Positions 18,339 through 27,509 are shown, counted from the stretch's first letter. The stretch is DNA of 64,000 bases from JBBIRG01 sp964410965 (GCA_964410965.1 CAYPIY010000002.1:124001-188000); one strand, 5' to 3'. The notes: a model not told the origin generated them from the sequence alone. A program made the numbers and translations.

Positions 18339-19334
18339 TCATTCGGTTCTCTGAAACAGCGCGTCGACCGCATCAACCGCCTGCCTGAACCTCTCTTCCC
18401 GGTCTCCGCTGATGATCCTGAATCTCATTTGTTTCTGTCGCATTTCGCTGATAAATCTTTCCCTGAAATAATCCCGAAGATGCGGGTGATTTCTCTGCGG
18501 ATGGCTTTCATACGGTACATCCGTATCAAGAACCAGATGAAGATTATAACGCCTCCGGTTTTCCATTTCCAAAATCCCTTCATCGCAACCGCCCGTATAA
18601 ACTTCACTGAAAAACCTCGTTACCATCAGATCCGTATCGCAAATCAGCACACGATTCGATTCCCTGGACAGGCGGTCCTCGGATTCAATTTGTCCGCGGG
18701 CAATGTTAAGAAAATCCTCCGCAATCAGCGGCCGGTCCAGCCGATCTACATATTCCCATCCGAATTCCGGGACCCATGCTGTCTGGTAATGATCCGCAAG
18801 CCGTTTCGCAAGAGTCGTTTTGCCCGTCGATTCTGGCCCTGTTATGACAACTCTTTTTGCGTAATAAGCCCTCACAGGACCCGGCAAATAATCCCATTGA
18901 AGAAAAGGATCCGACCTGATGATCGTGCCGGATACGGGAACCCGGATCCTGTCAACATCACAGGGTATGTGCTCTGCTCCAAGCCTCCGGGCAAGCTCAA
19001 ATCCGTACTGCTCGGACGAAAACACATTATGAATCCGGACCGGGCAATGTTTCCGTATACTGCTGATCCATATTTCCCAGAAATCCGGGTGCTGTTCGGG
19101 CATCTGTGGATTTTCATCGGTACAGTGAACGACACGGATCTGCGGATATAATTCTTTAATCCATTGAACCCGCAATTCGCCCGGTATGGGTTCGCTTTTC
19201 AGGGATCCGGTCATTACGGTCAGTTCGGAGGTCCTGGACAACGCGAAATCAATCAGATGCTGATGCCCCTTATGCAACGGCATGAATTTTCCGAGAATGA
19301 ATCCATTCGTTTTCGCTGACGATGGCGTGTTCAT
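18339..19334 (-). CDS. nadR: NadR-type bifunctional NMN adenylyltransferase / ribosylnicotinamide kinase
   Basis: The protein has 331 residues in two domains. The N-terminal nucleotidyltransferase has GKFMPLHKGHQHLID, with the HxGH-type signature. The C-terminal kinase has a Walker A motif, GPESTGKTTL, followed by AWVPEFGWEYVDRL, which is typical of the ribosylnicotinamide kinase half of NadR. It lacks the N-terminal helix-turn-helix repressor domain of enterobacterial NadR, so it is likely purely enzymatic. The pathway is salvage of nicotinamide riboside to NMN and NAD. The gene starts only 3 bp after the stop of the adenylate-forming ligase gene, so the two are co-transcribed. Confidence 0.92.
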   Translation of the reverse strand: MNTPSSAKTNGFILGKFMPLHKGHQHLIDFALSRTSELTVMTGSLKSEPIPGELRVQWIKELYPQIRVVHCTDENPQMPEQHPDFWEIWISSIRKHCPVRIHNVFSSEQYGFELARRLGAEHIPCDVDRIRVPVSGTIIRSDPFLQWDYLPGPVRAYYAKRVVITGPESTGKTTLAKRLADHYQTAWVPEFGWEYVDRLDRPLIAEDFLNIARGQIESEDRLSRESNRVLICDTDLMVTRFFSEVYTGGCDEGILEMENRRRYNLHLVLDTDVPYESHPQRNHPHLRDYFRERFISEMRQKQMRFRIISGDREERFRQAVDAVDALFQRTE

Positions 19335-19337
19335 GAA

Positions 19338-20732
19338 TTATACCGTATTTTCACTGATGAAAGGAATGATTTTTTTATCCTGCCCCAAATCCGGATCTTC
19401 CTCCAGCAGAATATCAATCCCGGTTCCGAACAGTCCCGCCAGGCACGACCGGAGGTCATGATGAAAAACCCGTAAAAACGAATCGCTGCCCCTGACCGCC
19501 AGCCGGCAACTCAGGTCCGGATATTGGTGAAACTGAAACTGTATGACCGGAAAGCGGCGGATAATTTTTGAGATATCCGCAGGATTCACCATTTTACCCG
19601 CATCGTTCCTGAAAAAGACAGGCGCGCGCCCCTGAAAATCATAGAATCTCGGCATGGGATCACCGCAGCCGCAAGGCGAGAATTTGATTCTCGCCCGATC
19701 GCCCGTGCGGTAACGCAGAAGAGGAACAAAAGGATTACGTCCGCCCGTGACCGTGATTTCCCCTGATTCACCTTCGTGAAGCGTATTTCCGGATTCATCG
19801 ATGATTTCTACATGTAAGTCGGTCGGAAGAATATGAAACTCATCGGGACAGAGCGGACATGAATACCCGACCGGGCCCGTATCGTTCAGCGAATACATGT
19901 CGATCACAGGACATGAATAATGATTCATAAAAATTTCGCGTAAAGCGGGAGTCAGGCTCATCGCGGTGGATAGAAGTGCATTGGGTCTGTAATCCGTTTT
20001 GATTTTCATCAGTTCATGAAACGATAAAGGATCCCCGGCCAGAAAAAAAGGGTTGATATCCCGGATGTATTCGGCAGGGCTTTCCGGAAAAGGCCAATCG
20101 CCGGCTTTAAGGTTGATTTTTGCGTATCCCGCCCCGTTGAGCCCTGAATGCACTGTGCAATACGTGATGGTATGCTGCTGAGCGCAAATCAGGAAACATG
20201 CCGCGGCATCATGACTGAACGCAGGCCGTACGCCGTACCTTTCAAGCATGAAGGTAACCATCGGATCATAACAGCCGATCGCTTTCGGATGATTCGGGAT
20301 TTTCAAAGGGTGGCCCGTTGTACCTGAAGTGTCGTTGACGATCAGCCGGTTAAGGGGCATGTCAGCCGGTACGATTTCCGCGAGCCTTAACACAAGGTCT
20401 TCCCTGGTCATGGGCCTGATCCGGGAAAAATCCTTCCGGATGTCAATATTTCCGATGTTGATGTCAAACAGCCTGACGTGTTCCCGGACGGAACGGACCC
20501 AATCGTAAATGAATTCAGGCGGATCCAGTCCGCGGTTTTCCCGTTCATGATAGAGGCGTCTTCGAAACGTCCCGATAAACGGAAGATCGGACATTTCAAG
20601 GCGGTCACCGCATCGCGTGTTCCACTTCGGAGCGTGTGGATGTTCCCGCATCCGGTCAAGCATGACCTTCCATTCCGGCCTGAACAGGGGAGTACGGATC
20701 AGTATTTCTTTCATTGCGGAGACTGAATTCAT
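19338..20732 (-). CDS. Adenylate-forming enzyme of the phenylacetate-CoA ligase (PaaK/CapK-like) family
   Basis: The protein has about 464 residues from the ATG at 20732; a second ATG at 20714 is equally possible, since neither has a strong ribosome site. The frame continues to 20954, but that would overlap the preceding gene. Visible motifs are the phosphate-binding loop NDTSGTTGHPLKIP, the adenine-region YSLNDTGPVGY, ESGEITVTGGRNPFVPLLRYRTGDRARI, and a short C-terminal subdomain (DPMPRFYDFQGRAP). A CxxC (SCPLCPDE) precedes the GD motif. These enzymes activate an aryl or other carboxylic acid with ATP and usually pass it to CoA. Directly upstream of nadR, it may act in an NAD-related or envelope pathway; the substrate is unknown. 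Confidence 0.8.
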   Translation of the reverse strand: MNSVSAMKEILIRTPLFRPEWKVMLDRMREHPHAPKWNTRCGDRLEMSDLPFIGTFRRRLYHERENRGLDPPEFIYDWVRSVREHVRLFDINIGNIDIRKDFSRIRPMTREDLVLRLAEIVPADMPLNRLIVNDTSGTTGHPLKIPNHPKAIGCYDPMVTFMLERYGVRPAFSHDAAACFLICAQQHTITYCTVHSGLNGAGYAKINLKAGDWPFPESPAEYIRDINPFFLAGDPLSFHELMKIKTDYRPNALLSTAMSLTPALREIFMNHYSCPVIDMYSLNDTGPVGYSCPLCPDEFHILPTDLHVEIIDESGNTLHEGESGEITVTGGRNPFVPLLRYRTGDRARIKFSPCGCGDPMPRFYDFQGRAPVFFRNDAGKMVNPADISKIIRRFPVIQFQFHQYPDLSCRLAVRGSDSFLRVFHHDLRSCLAGLFGTGIDILLEEDPDLGQDKKIIPFISENTV

Positions 20733-20811
20733 GAAACCGCTTTCACTCGTTTTATATAATATGAAAGCAATCATGAACAAATTCAAATGAATTCTGACAT
20801 CCGGGGATTTC

Positions 20812-20844
20812 AAAAAAAATCCCGTCATGAATACGGGATTTTTA
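20812..20844 (-). terminator. Rho-independent terminator of the small lipoprotein gene
   Basis: On the minus strand AAAAATCCCGT pairs with ACGGGATTTTT around a short loop, followed by a T tract. It lies about 20 bp downstream of the stop codon at 20866 and separates this gene from the ligase-nadR operon. Confidence 0.8.
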
Positions 20845-20865
20845 AACGAACATTTTGCGAACGAA

Positions 20866-21330
20866 CTATTTGGTGCCTTCTCCCCATTCAAAATCCATCT
20901 TGAGATTGAACTCAATTTTTTTGTCGTCTTCCTCGGAGGGATTGTCAAACACAATATAGTACAGCGTTTTTTTGCTTTTATACTGGTTCAAAAGACGGAC
21001 TTTGAAATCGTGGTTGATTTTCAGTCCGGATTCGTAATAGTTCTTGAACGCTTCGTCCTGATCAAATTTCAGAAAATTTTCCTCATCCATGATGAACACT
21101 TTCGCCTGGCGGTCACCGCCGTCCAGCACACGCCAGTCGCCTTCAAGCGACACGGCTTTCATCTCGTCCTCAAGCACAATTTCAAACTGGTAGAATTCAC
21201 CGGCTTTGATCGTTTCGGTTTTTTTGACGGTATTTTTTTCAGCGGTGATCATTTCTTTGGACGGTCCGCAGGAAACCGTTAGCATAACGGCCGTAATCGT
21301 CACAATGGCTAGCAATCCCAGCTTTTTCAT
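20866..21330 (-). CDS. Small exported lipoprotein, function unknown
   Basis: The protein has 154 residues. The lipoprotein signal ends in lipobox LTVSC (MKKLGLLAIVTITAVMLTVSC). The mature part is acidic and beta-rich (EFYQFEIVLEDEMKAVSLEGDW, KKTLYYIVFDNPSEEDDKKIEF), ending in FEWGEGTK. A GGGAG site lies nine bases upstream. It has its own terminator. No family is recognised. Confidence 0.7.
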   Translation of the reverse strand: MKKLGLLAIVTITAVMLTVSCGPSKEMITAEKNTVKKTETIKAGEFYQFEIVLEDEMKAVSLEGDWRVLDGGDRQAKVFIMDEENFLKFDQDEAFKNYYESGLKINHDFKVRLLNQYKSKKTLYYIVFDNPSEEDDKKIEFNLKMDFEWGEGTK

Positions 21331-21355
21331 AATGGATACTCCCTGATTAATGAAT

Positions 21356-21371
21356 GTTTATGTACGTAAAC
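21356..21371. promoter_or_regulatory. Near-palindrome GTTTATGTACGTAAAC upstream of the small lipoprotein gene
   Basis: A 16-base near-palindrome sits 26 bp upstream of the start at 21330. A closely similar sequence, ATTTATGTAAGTAAAT, occurs at 21431-21446; both contain TTTATGTAnGTAAA. Paired operators for a dimeric regulator are possible, but this rests on sequence form alone. Confidence 0.3.
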
Positions 21372-21430
21372 AATGAACGTTTCAATCACTCTTCCATGCC
21401 CTGGATATCAGATATAGTAAATATACTGAA

Positions 21431-21446
21431 ATTTATGTAAGTAAAT
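21431..21446. promoter_or_regulatory. Second near-palindrome ATTTATGTAAGTAAAT
   Basis: This matches the site at 21356-21371 in 13 of 14 core bases and lies 75 bp further upstream, just beyond the stop codon of the ABC permease. The pair brackets the likely promoter of the small lipoprotein gene. Confidence 0.3.
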
Positions 21447-21454
21447 CAAATAAT

Positions 21455-22738
21455 TTAATTTTTGTAGAGAAGCCAGCGGAATATTTCCTTAAAAGACGGT
21501 TTTTTCCCGTACATCAAAATCCCGGTCCTGTAGATTTTTGAAGCCAGCCAGACCGCGGCGATAAATCCCCCGAATAGCAGCCCGGCAGATAGCAGCAATT
21601 CCCACCAGGGCACGCCGAAAGGAATGCGGCCCATCATCACGATGGGCGATGTCAGCGGAATCATGGAACACCAGAACGCCAGCGGACCGTGAGGATCGTT
21701 GATGATGACATTCATCACAATGAAAGCGAAAATCACCGGCATCGTTACGGGCAGGGACGGCGACTGTACATCGCCAGTGTCGTTCACCGCGGAAGCGACC
21801 GCCGCATAGAGAGCCGCGTATAAGAAATACCCTCCAAGGAAATAAACCATGAAACCGGCCAGCAATCCGCCGAAATCAATGTCCTCGATTTGTTTTAGTA
21901 AAACCATTATTTGTCCGGCGTCATGGCCTGCTGCCGGAGCGGGGGACGATGCGGAAAATGATCCCGCGGCAACGCCCGCAGTCGCACTCATTACGGCGGC
22001 TCCGATCACCGACCAGATCAGCAGCTGTGTAAGCCCCACAAGGCCGATGCCGATGATTTTCCCGAAAAGCAACTCAAACGGCCTGACCGACGAAACCAGG
22101 ACTTCCATGATACGGTTTGCCTTTTCCTCCACGACTCCGTTCATCACCATCACCCCGTAAATCAGAATGGCGATGTACATCACCATGCCCATGACATATG
22201 CGATCGCATATGCCATGAATTTTGAATCCGACCGTTCGCCGGAATCGGTCATCATGATGGACTCAATTTCAGTGGTTTTTTTAATTTTCCTGAAGATGTC
22301 TTCCGACAATCCCGCTTTCAGGAGTTTCTGGTTCTCGAGGATCCGGTTGATCTGGAACTGCAGGGAACGCTGTGACTGCAGGCTTAATCCTTTATCCGAA
22401 TAGTACTGAATGCCTTTCGGATGATCCAGATCAATCGGCGGAACATATAAGATGCCTTCTATCGTCCGGGAATCCTCTTTCAGCCCTGTTTTCGCGCTGT
22501 CAAGGGACTGGTCGAGATACTCGAAAGAAAATTCAGCGGTCGCAACCAGCTGATTTCGGAAAAACCCGCTCCGGTCCACCACACCGATCACGGCTTGGCT
22601 TGATGCCGTGGCGATCCACATCACGATCAGGGGAATCAGCATGAACCCAAGCGGAACGGCGATGGTCGCGAAAATAAATGATTTCTTTTTCACGCGGGTC
22701 AGGTATTCGCGCTGAATAATGAGGCCAAGCTTATTCAT
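21455..22738 (-). CDS. ABC-2 type transporter permease (NatB-like)
   Basis: The protein has 427 residues. An N-terminal helix (KKKSFIFATIAVPLGFMLIPLIVMWIA) is followed by a ~130-residue extracytoplasmic domain and then about five helices with the conserved VVEEKANRIMEVLVSSVRPFELLFGKIIGIGLVGLTQLLIW segment of NatB/YhaP-like ABC-2 permeases. With the ATPase encoded just upstream (5 bp gap) it forms an export pump in the inner membrane. Homologues move sodium or small amphipathic compounds, but the cargo here is unknown. It is the last gene of the envelope operon that begins at 27367. Confidence 0.9.
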   Translation of the reverse strand: MNKLGLIIQREYLTRVKKKSFIFATIAVPLGFMLIPLIVMWIATASSQAVIGVVDRSGFFRNQLVATAEFSFEYLDQSLDSAKTGLKEDSRTIEGILYVPPIDLDHPKGIQYYSDKGLSLQSQRSLQFQINRILENQKLLKAGLSEDIFRKIKKTTEIESIMMTDSGERSDSKFMAYAIAYVMGMVMYIAILIYGVMVMNGVVEEKANRIMEVLVSSVRPFELLFGKIIGIGLVGLTQLLIWSVIGAAVMSATAGVAAGSFSASSPAPAAGHDAGQIMVLLKQIEDIDFGGLLAGFMVYFLGGYFLYAALYAAVASAVNDTGDVQSPSLPVTMPVIFAFIVMNVIINDPHGPLAFWCSMIPLTSPIVMMGRIPFGVPWWELLLSAGLLFGGFIAAVWLASKIYRTGILMYGKKPSFKEIFRWLLYKN

Positions 22739-22743
22739 AAAAA

Positions 22744-23655
22744 TTACTTCTGGTTGTGATTCTTAACCTGATCAATAAATATTTCATTTAAGGAAGGCAG
22801 AATTTCAGTGAAGGAATAAATTTCCAGTTTTCCAATCAGGTAATTCAGTAATTCGTTCGGACGGTGATTTTGATGTAAGGTGACAATCATGTGACCGCCG
22901 TTCTGAAAGCTGAAATCAAAATCAGGATGCCCGCAGTCGGATGCGTTTCCCCGGTAATGGACGTGAAACTGATTTTTCTTGAATTGCTGTTTCAGCGCCT
23001 TGACTTCGCCCTGAAGAATCAGCTCACCCTGATTGATCAGCGCGATCGATTTGCAGATTTCCTCAACCTGTTCCATGCGGTGCGTGGAAAAGATCACGGT
23101 TGTTCCCGAACCGTTCAGGCGGAGAATCTCATCCTTGATCAGGTTCGTATTGATGGGGTCCAGCCCGGTAAATGGCTCGTCTAAAATCAGAAGGGACGGC
23201 TCATGGACCACAGTAGAAATGAACTGTACGATCTGCTGCATGCCCTTGGAGAGCTCATCGATTTTCTTATTCCACCAGTGACCGATATGAAACCTCCCGA
23301 TCCATTCATCGATTTTTGCCCGGGCGGATTTGCGGTCCAGTCCGCGAAGCTGAGCGAGATACAGAAGATGGTCTCCGGTTTTCATTTTTTTATACAAACC
23401 CCTCTCTTCGGGCATGTACCCGATCCTCACCGAGTCCCGGATATTCAGAGGCCGACCGTCAAACAGGATCTCACCCTCGTCCGCGGCGGTAATACGGGTC
23501 AGGATGCGGATCAGCGAAGTCTTGCCGGCGCCGTTGGGTCCCAGAAGCCCGTAAATCATTCCGCGGGGAATATCCAAATCGACTGAACTGACGGCTGTCG
23601 TTCCGTTATAACGCTTGGTCACATGGCGGATTTCGATGAAGGGGTGTAGCATCAT
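22744..23655 (-). CDS. ABC transporter ATP-binding protein (NatA-like)
   Basis: The protein has 303 residues. Walker A is GPNGAGKTS, the signature is LSKGMQQ, Walker B is LLILDEPFTGLDP and the switch His is in STHRMEQ. The extra C-terminal ~80 residues resemble the DUF4162-type tail found in NatA-like ATPases. It powers the permease encoded 5 bp downstream. It follows the GT4 gene by 31 bp. ATG ATG at the start leaves one codon of ambiguity. Confidence 0.93.
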   Translation of the reverse strand: MMLHPFIEIRHVTKRYNGTTAVSSVDLDIPRGMIYGLLGPNGAGKTSLIRILTRITAADEGEILFDGRPLNIRDSVRIGYMPEERGLYKKMKTGDHLLYLAQLRGLDRKSARAKIDEWIGRFHIGHWWNKKIDELSKGMQQIVQFISTVVHEPSLLILDEPFTGLDPINTNLIKDEILRLNGSGTTVIFSTHRMEQVEEICKSIALINQGELILQGEVKALKQQFKKNQFHVHYRGNASDCGHPDFDFSFQNGGHMIVTLHQNHRPNELLNYLIGKLEIYSFTEILPSLNEIFIDQVKNHNQK

Positions 23656-23686
23656 TTGGCAGGTACGCTGTTCTCAGCGGTTTGTT

Positions 23687-24802
23687 TCATTTGAGGCACA
23701 GTATTTCTGCGGCAAATCCTTTCCAGGAAAACCGCTCTCTCCGTTTTGCGATTTCGGATGAATAGCCAGGCCCGGCATTTTGCTCATAAAACTGCTGAAT
23801 GGCGGCCGCAACTGCGCCGGGGGTGATCTCACGGATAATCGTTCCGGTTACGCCGTCCTCGATCATTTCCGAAAGCCCGCCGACATCCGTGGCGATCACG
23901 GGAAGATGGTAATGATAGGCAATCTGGGTAATTCCGCTCTGCGTGGCCGATTTATAGGGCAAGACACAGACGTCCGCAGCGGAAAAAAACAACGGGACTT
24001 CCGGATCGTTGATATAGCGCGTAAAACATGAGATCCTCCCCTGTAACTGTCCGGCTTCAATTTGTTTCCGATACGGATCGAAAGATCCGTACACTTCCCC
24101 GGCGATGACCAGATGAATATCCTCCGGGAGCTGCCTCATCGCCTCGATGAGGACATCCAGTCCCTTGTATCCGCGGATAAACCCGAAAAATAAGACGATT
24201 TTCTTGTCCGCGGGCAAATGGAGGGTTTTCCGGGCATGCGCCTTTTCCACGGCGGGATTGTAATGGTCATACAGCGGGTGAGGCTTCAGTCTGTAAACGG
24301 CGCCCGGCAAAAGCGACAGCAAATCCTTCTCTACCGTTCTGCTCATCGCGATGAATGCGCTGTTTCGTTTCAGAAAATAGCGGATGAGCGTCATGTCCCC
24401 GGGGCGTTTCTCGTGCGGGATGACATTGTCGAGAATGGAGATCACCGACGTTCCCCTTTTTTTCATTTTGCCCGCGACATAACCCAGCGAGGGCGCAAAA
24501 AAAGGCATCCAGAATTTCATGACCAGACAATCCGGATCCCAGGCTGCGATGCGACGGGCGGCTCTGCAGTAGGTAAAGGGATTAACCGTATCCAGCACTC
24601 GTTCCGCGGGAACCGGATCGGCCTGATCCCTATCCGACACGTACTGCGTCTGCCCGGGAAAAAGCAATGACGGATACTGGCGCGTGAAAGTATACGCCTT
24701 CACCTCATGCCCCTTCTGCTGAAACGCTCGGTACAGGGAAGCATTAAACTGGGCGATTCCTCCGCGAAACGGATAAAACGTGGACAGATATGCAATCTTC
24801 AT
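23687..24802 (-). CDS. Family 4 glycosyltransferase
   Basis: The protein has 371 residues with a GT-B fold. The N-terminus has YLSTFYPFRGGIAQFNASLYRAFQQKGHEV, typical of GT4 enzymes, and the C-terminal domain has the nucleotide-sugar site around KKIVLFFGFIRGYKGLDVLIEAM and the acidic E-x7-E motif region near PVIATDVGGLSEMIEDG. It transfers a sugar from a nucleotide or lipid donor at the cytoplasmic face. Its ATG overlaps the stop of the GT9 gene (ATGA), showing translational coupling. Together with hldE and GT9 it fits LPS core or another heptose-containing glycan. Confidence 0.92.
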   Translation of the reverse strand: MKIAYLSTFYPFRGGIAQFNASLYRAFQQKGHEVKAYTFTRQYPSLLFPGQTQYVSDRDQADPVPAERVLDTVNPFTYCRAARRIAAWDPDCLVMKFWMPFFAPSLGYVAGKMKKRGTSVISILDNVIPHEKRPGDMTLIRYFLKRNSAFIAMSRTVEKDLLSLLPGAVYRLKPHPLYDHYNPAVEKAHARKTLHLPADKKIVLFFGFIRGYKGLDVLIEAMRQLPEDIHLVIAGEVYGSFDPYRKQIEAGQLQGRISCFTRYINDPEVPLFFSAADVCVLPYKSATQSGITQIAYHYHLPVIATDVGGLSEMIEDGVTGTIIREITPGAVAAAIQQFYEQNAGPGYSSEIAKRRERFSWKGFAAEILCLK

Positions 24803-25896
24803 GATTTCTTGTTTTTGAAGGATTCAACCGCCGAAAAAACGGTATCGACGGACAGGTCCTTCATGCAGTGGCGTTCCCGTTTGCAGGTATTTCCGAAATA
24901 ACAATCGCACCCTGTCGCGGGCTGGACAATCATTCCGTTTCCGTACAGTTCGAACTCATGGCGATTGAAAATGTTGTTAAACAGCACCAGCGGAACACCC
25001 GCGCCGATCGCGATATGCATCATCATCGAAACAGCGGTAACGATCACATGGCACTGGGCGGATAACGAAATGAACTGAGCCAGTGAAAACGTTCCCGGAT
25101 AATGCGCGCCCGTGACTGAAGCGTATTTTTTATTCTGCGAATCTTCCTGGGGACCGCCGAGAAGCAGTGGAAAATAACCGTTTTTTTGCAGCCGCACGAT
25201 CAGGTCGATCCAGTATTCTTCCGGCCAAAGGCGGGTCAGCCACCGCTCACCGCAGCCGGTATTAAGGCCGATTATGCGTTTCCTGCCCGCCAGTTTCTTA
25301 ATCGGCTCCCACAGCGGCTCGTACTGGGCGTCAATCGGCAAGAGGTAAGGCTCACCCTGGAAATCGAGTCCGCAGATTTCAAAAATTTCCTGCAGGTAAT
25401 TTTTCGTATTGACGGCGGAGATCTGATCGAACATGCCGGTAATGAATTTATGCTGTGCATGATGATTCACCGCGGCGATGTGCCCGTCGTGCATAATGAA
25501 TCCCAGTTTTTCCTTCGCCTGAATATCCAAACACAGGGAACAGGCCTCGGCATCCTTATCAAGATTGATGACGATATCATACCGCTGATGCTGAACAGCG
25601 TACACCGATCTGAAGTCAAAAGGATAGATCCTGTCCACATGGGAAGACGGGATCAGTGACGGGGAATGGGTAATCCATGTAATGTGACAATGGGGATACT
25701 GTTTCCGGAGCCGGATCAGAAGCGGCGTCGTACGGATCACATCCCCGGCCGCACCGAGCTTAATGATCAATATGCGGTGATCGACCGGATCATACTGATC
25801 GCAGCCCTGACAGATTTTTCCGGATTGCTTGTTGGGTTTGCAGGGAATATCCCCCCGGAAATGCCGGCAGTTGAATTTGATTTCTGAATAGTCCAT
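24799..25896 (-). CDS. Family 9 glycosyltransferase (heptosyltransferase-like)
   Basis: The protein has 365 residues from the ATG at 25896; a TTG at 25944 would overlap hldE. The first 45 residues hold a cysteine cluster (CRHFRGDIPC...ICQGC) seen as an N-terminal extension in some GT9 proteins and possibly metal-binding. The core has ILIIKLGAAGDVIRTTPLLIRLRKQYP, the hallmark of heptosyltransferases, and GLNTGCGERWLTRLWPEEYW and LVLFNNIFNRHEFELYG. It probably adds ADP-heptose-derived sugar to the lipid A core. hldE, which makes the ADP-heptose, lies immediately upstream. Confidence 0.9.
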   Translation of the reverse strand: MDYSEIKFNCRHFRGDIPCKPNKQSGKICQGCDQYDPVDHRILIIKLGAAGDVIRTTPLLIRLRKQYPHCHITWITHSPSLIPSSHVDRIYPFDFRSVYAVQHQRYDIVINLDKDAEACSLCLDIQAKEKLGFIMHDGHIAAVNHHAQHKFITGMFDQISAVNTKNYLQEIFEICGLDFQGEPYLLPIDAQYEPLWEPIKKLAGRKRIIGLNTGCGERWLTRLWPEEYWIDLIVRLQKNGYFPLLLGGPQEDSQNKKYASVTGAHYPGTFSLAQFISLSAQCHVIVTAVSMMMHIAIGAGVPLVLFNNIFNRHEFELYGNGMIVQPATGCDCYFGNTCKRERHCMKDLSVDTVFSAVESFKNKKS

Positions 25897-25909
25897 TCTT
25901 TTTTCTGTT

Positions 25910-27367
25910 TTAGGGTTGATAATTCTTGAGAATCGCCTCAACAATATTAGTCGTGGAAAAACCGGCGACCAGATCGACCAGTTTCACCTCGCCGCCATAG
26001 GATTCAACGATGTCTTTTCCGACAACCTGTTCGGGCTTATAATCGGACCCTTTGACGAGAATGTCCGGCTTCAGCTGCCGGATAAGTTCCAGCGGAGTGT
26101 CCTCATCAAACAGGACGACGTAATCCACCGCCTCCAGGGCGGACAGGATGTGCGCCCTTTCCGTTTCGGAAACGATCGGCCTTTTTTCGCCTTTGATCCT
26201 GCGGATGGAAGCGTCGCTGTTCAGTCCCACGATCAGGGCGTCGCCCAAAGCGCGGGCTTTCGAAAAAAGCGTGATGTGACCGACATGAAGAATATCAAAA
26301 CATCCGTTGGTAAATACAATTTTTTTGTTTTTGCGTGTCGCCTCGAGCAGAGCCATCAATTCCCCCGCCGTGACGATTTTACCCGATCCGCTCGTAATTT
26401 GCTCCAGTTCATGGAACACTTCCTCCCGTTTGACGGTAACCGTCCCAATCTTGCTGACGGCGACGCCGGCCGCCATGTTCGCGATCATGGCAGACTCGAC
26501 CAGCGGACACTGGTTGCTCAGCATCAGCGCTAGATAGGCTGTAACGGTGTCTCCCGCGCCGGTGACATCGTAAACGTCACGCGCGGTAGCCGGAATGTGA
26601 AGATGGGTCGAATCGCTGACCAGCGTCATGCCTTCCTTGCCGCGGGTGATCAGGACGGAATTGAAAGAATACTGTTCACGGATGTCGGCAGCCGCCTGTA
26701 TTGCAGAATCATTGTTTGCAAGAATCCGACGCATGGATTGTTCGGCTTCTTTGCGGTTGGGTTTAATCAGCGTCGCGCCCGCATAAACGGACAAGTCGGC
26801 CCGTTTCGGATCGACAATCGTCATGATCTTGTGTTCCCTTGCCGTATCGATCATGGCACGCAGAAGACGGACGGTCAGCATACCTTTCTGGTAATCGGAA
26901 ATGACCACCGCGTCAAACTTTTTCATATGCATTTTCAGGTAATGGATGAAGAAATCCTCCTGCTGTTCGTCGATTTCATCGGTCTGTTCCCTGTCGATGC
27001 GCACAATCTGCTGATTTTCCGCGATGACCCGGGTTTTAGTGATCGTCGGGCGGGAATGGACTTCGATGACGGATTCCGTGGATATCCCGAGCCTCCGGAA
27101 TTCGGCGTTCAGCAGTTCCGATGAGGCATCCTTTCCCGTCATCCCCATCATGGTCACATCACAACCGATCGCGACAATATTCTGGGCGACGTTGGCCGCC
27201 CCGCCAAGGGATATATTTTCCTTCCGGACATTGACGATCTGAACCGGGGCCTCGGGCGATATCCGGCTGACATGTCCCCAGATAAACCGGTCCAGTATGA
27301 TGTCGCCGGCCACGAGAATTTTTTTCTTCTGAGCCGCCAGCAGCCTTTTTCTGAGACTTTCTTTCAT
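25910..27367 (-). CDS. hldE: Bifunctional heptose 7-phosphate kinase / heptose 1-phosphate adenylyltransferase
   Basis: The protein has 485 residues, matching HldE/RfaE. The N-terminal PfkB-like kinase shows GGAANVAQNIVAIG and the anion-hole motif DVTGAGDTVTAYLALML. The C-terminal nucleotidyltransferase begins near residue 345 with VFTNGCFDILHVGHITLF and has GLNSDASIRRIKGEKRPI. It makes ADP-D-glycero-beta-D-manno-heptose for LPS inner core. GAAGGA lies just before the ATG. It is the first gene of the operon hldE-GT9-GT4-ABC ATPase-ABC permease. Confidence 0.97.
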   Translation of the reverse strand: MKESLRKRLLAAQKKKILVAGDIILDRFIWGHVSRISPEAPVQIVNVRKENISLGGAANVAQNIVAIGCDVTMMGMTGKDASSELLNAEFRRLGISTESVIEVHSRPTITKTRVIAENQQIVRIDREQTDEIDEQQEDFFIHYLKMHMKKFDAVVISDYQKGMLTVRLLRAMIDTAREHKIMTIVDPKRADLSVYAGATLIKPNRKEAEQSMRRILANNDSAIQAAADIREQYSFNSVLITRGKEGMTLVSDSTHLHIPATARDVYDVTGAGDTVTAYLALMLSNQCPLVESAMIANMAAGVAVSKIGTVTVKREEVFHELEQITSGSGKIVTAGELMALLEATRKNKKIVFTNGCFDILHVGHITLFSKARALGDALIVGLNSDASIRRIKGEKRPIVSETERAHILSALEAVDYVVLFDEDTPLELIRQLKPDILVKGSDYKPEQVVGKDIVESYGGEVKLVDLVAGFSTTNIVEAILKNYQP

Positions 27368-27470
27368 GATCCTTCCGCCTGTTACTCGTTCAGCCCAATG
27401 ATATCGAATGTTTCATAGAAAATCAAGGCGCTTTTGTTCGGCAGGGACAATTCACCGAACGGAGAAAATG

Positions 27471-27509
27471 AAATAAAAAGGCTGCCCCGATCTGCACCGG
27501 GACAGCCTT
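27471..27509 (-). terminator. Rho-independent terminator of the subtilase gene
   Basis: On the minus strand AAGGCTGTCCCGG pairs with a near-complementary CGGGGCAGCCTT across a short loop, followed by TTTTTATTTC. It is 24 bp beyond the stop codon at 27533 and insulates the hldE operon. Confidence 0.85.

Noticed and set aside
19338..20732. Possible non-ribosomal peptide synthetase fragment
   Set aside because: The motifs and length fit a stand-alone PaaK/CapK-type ligase, with no carrier or condensation domain nearby.
20733..20954. N-terminal extension of the adenylate-forming ligase
   Set aside because: It would overlap the end of the lipoprotein gene and its terminator, and the residues look unlike the family.
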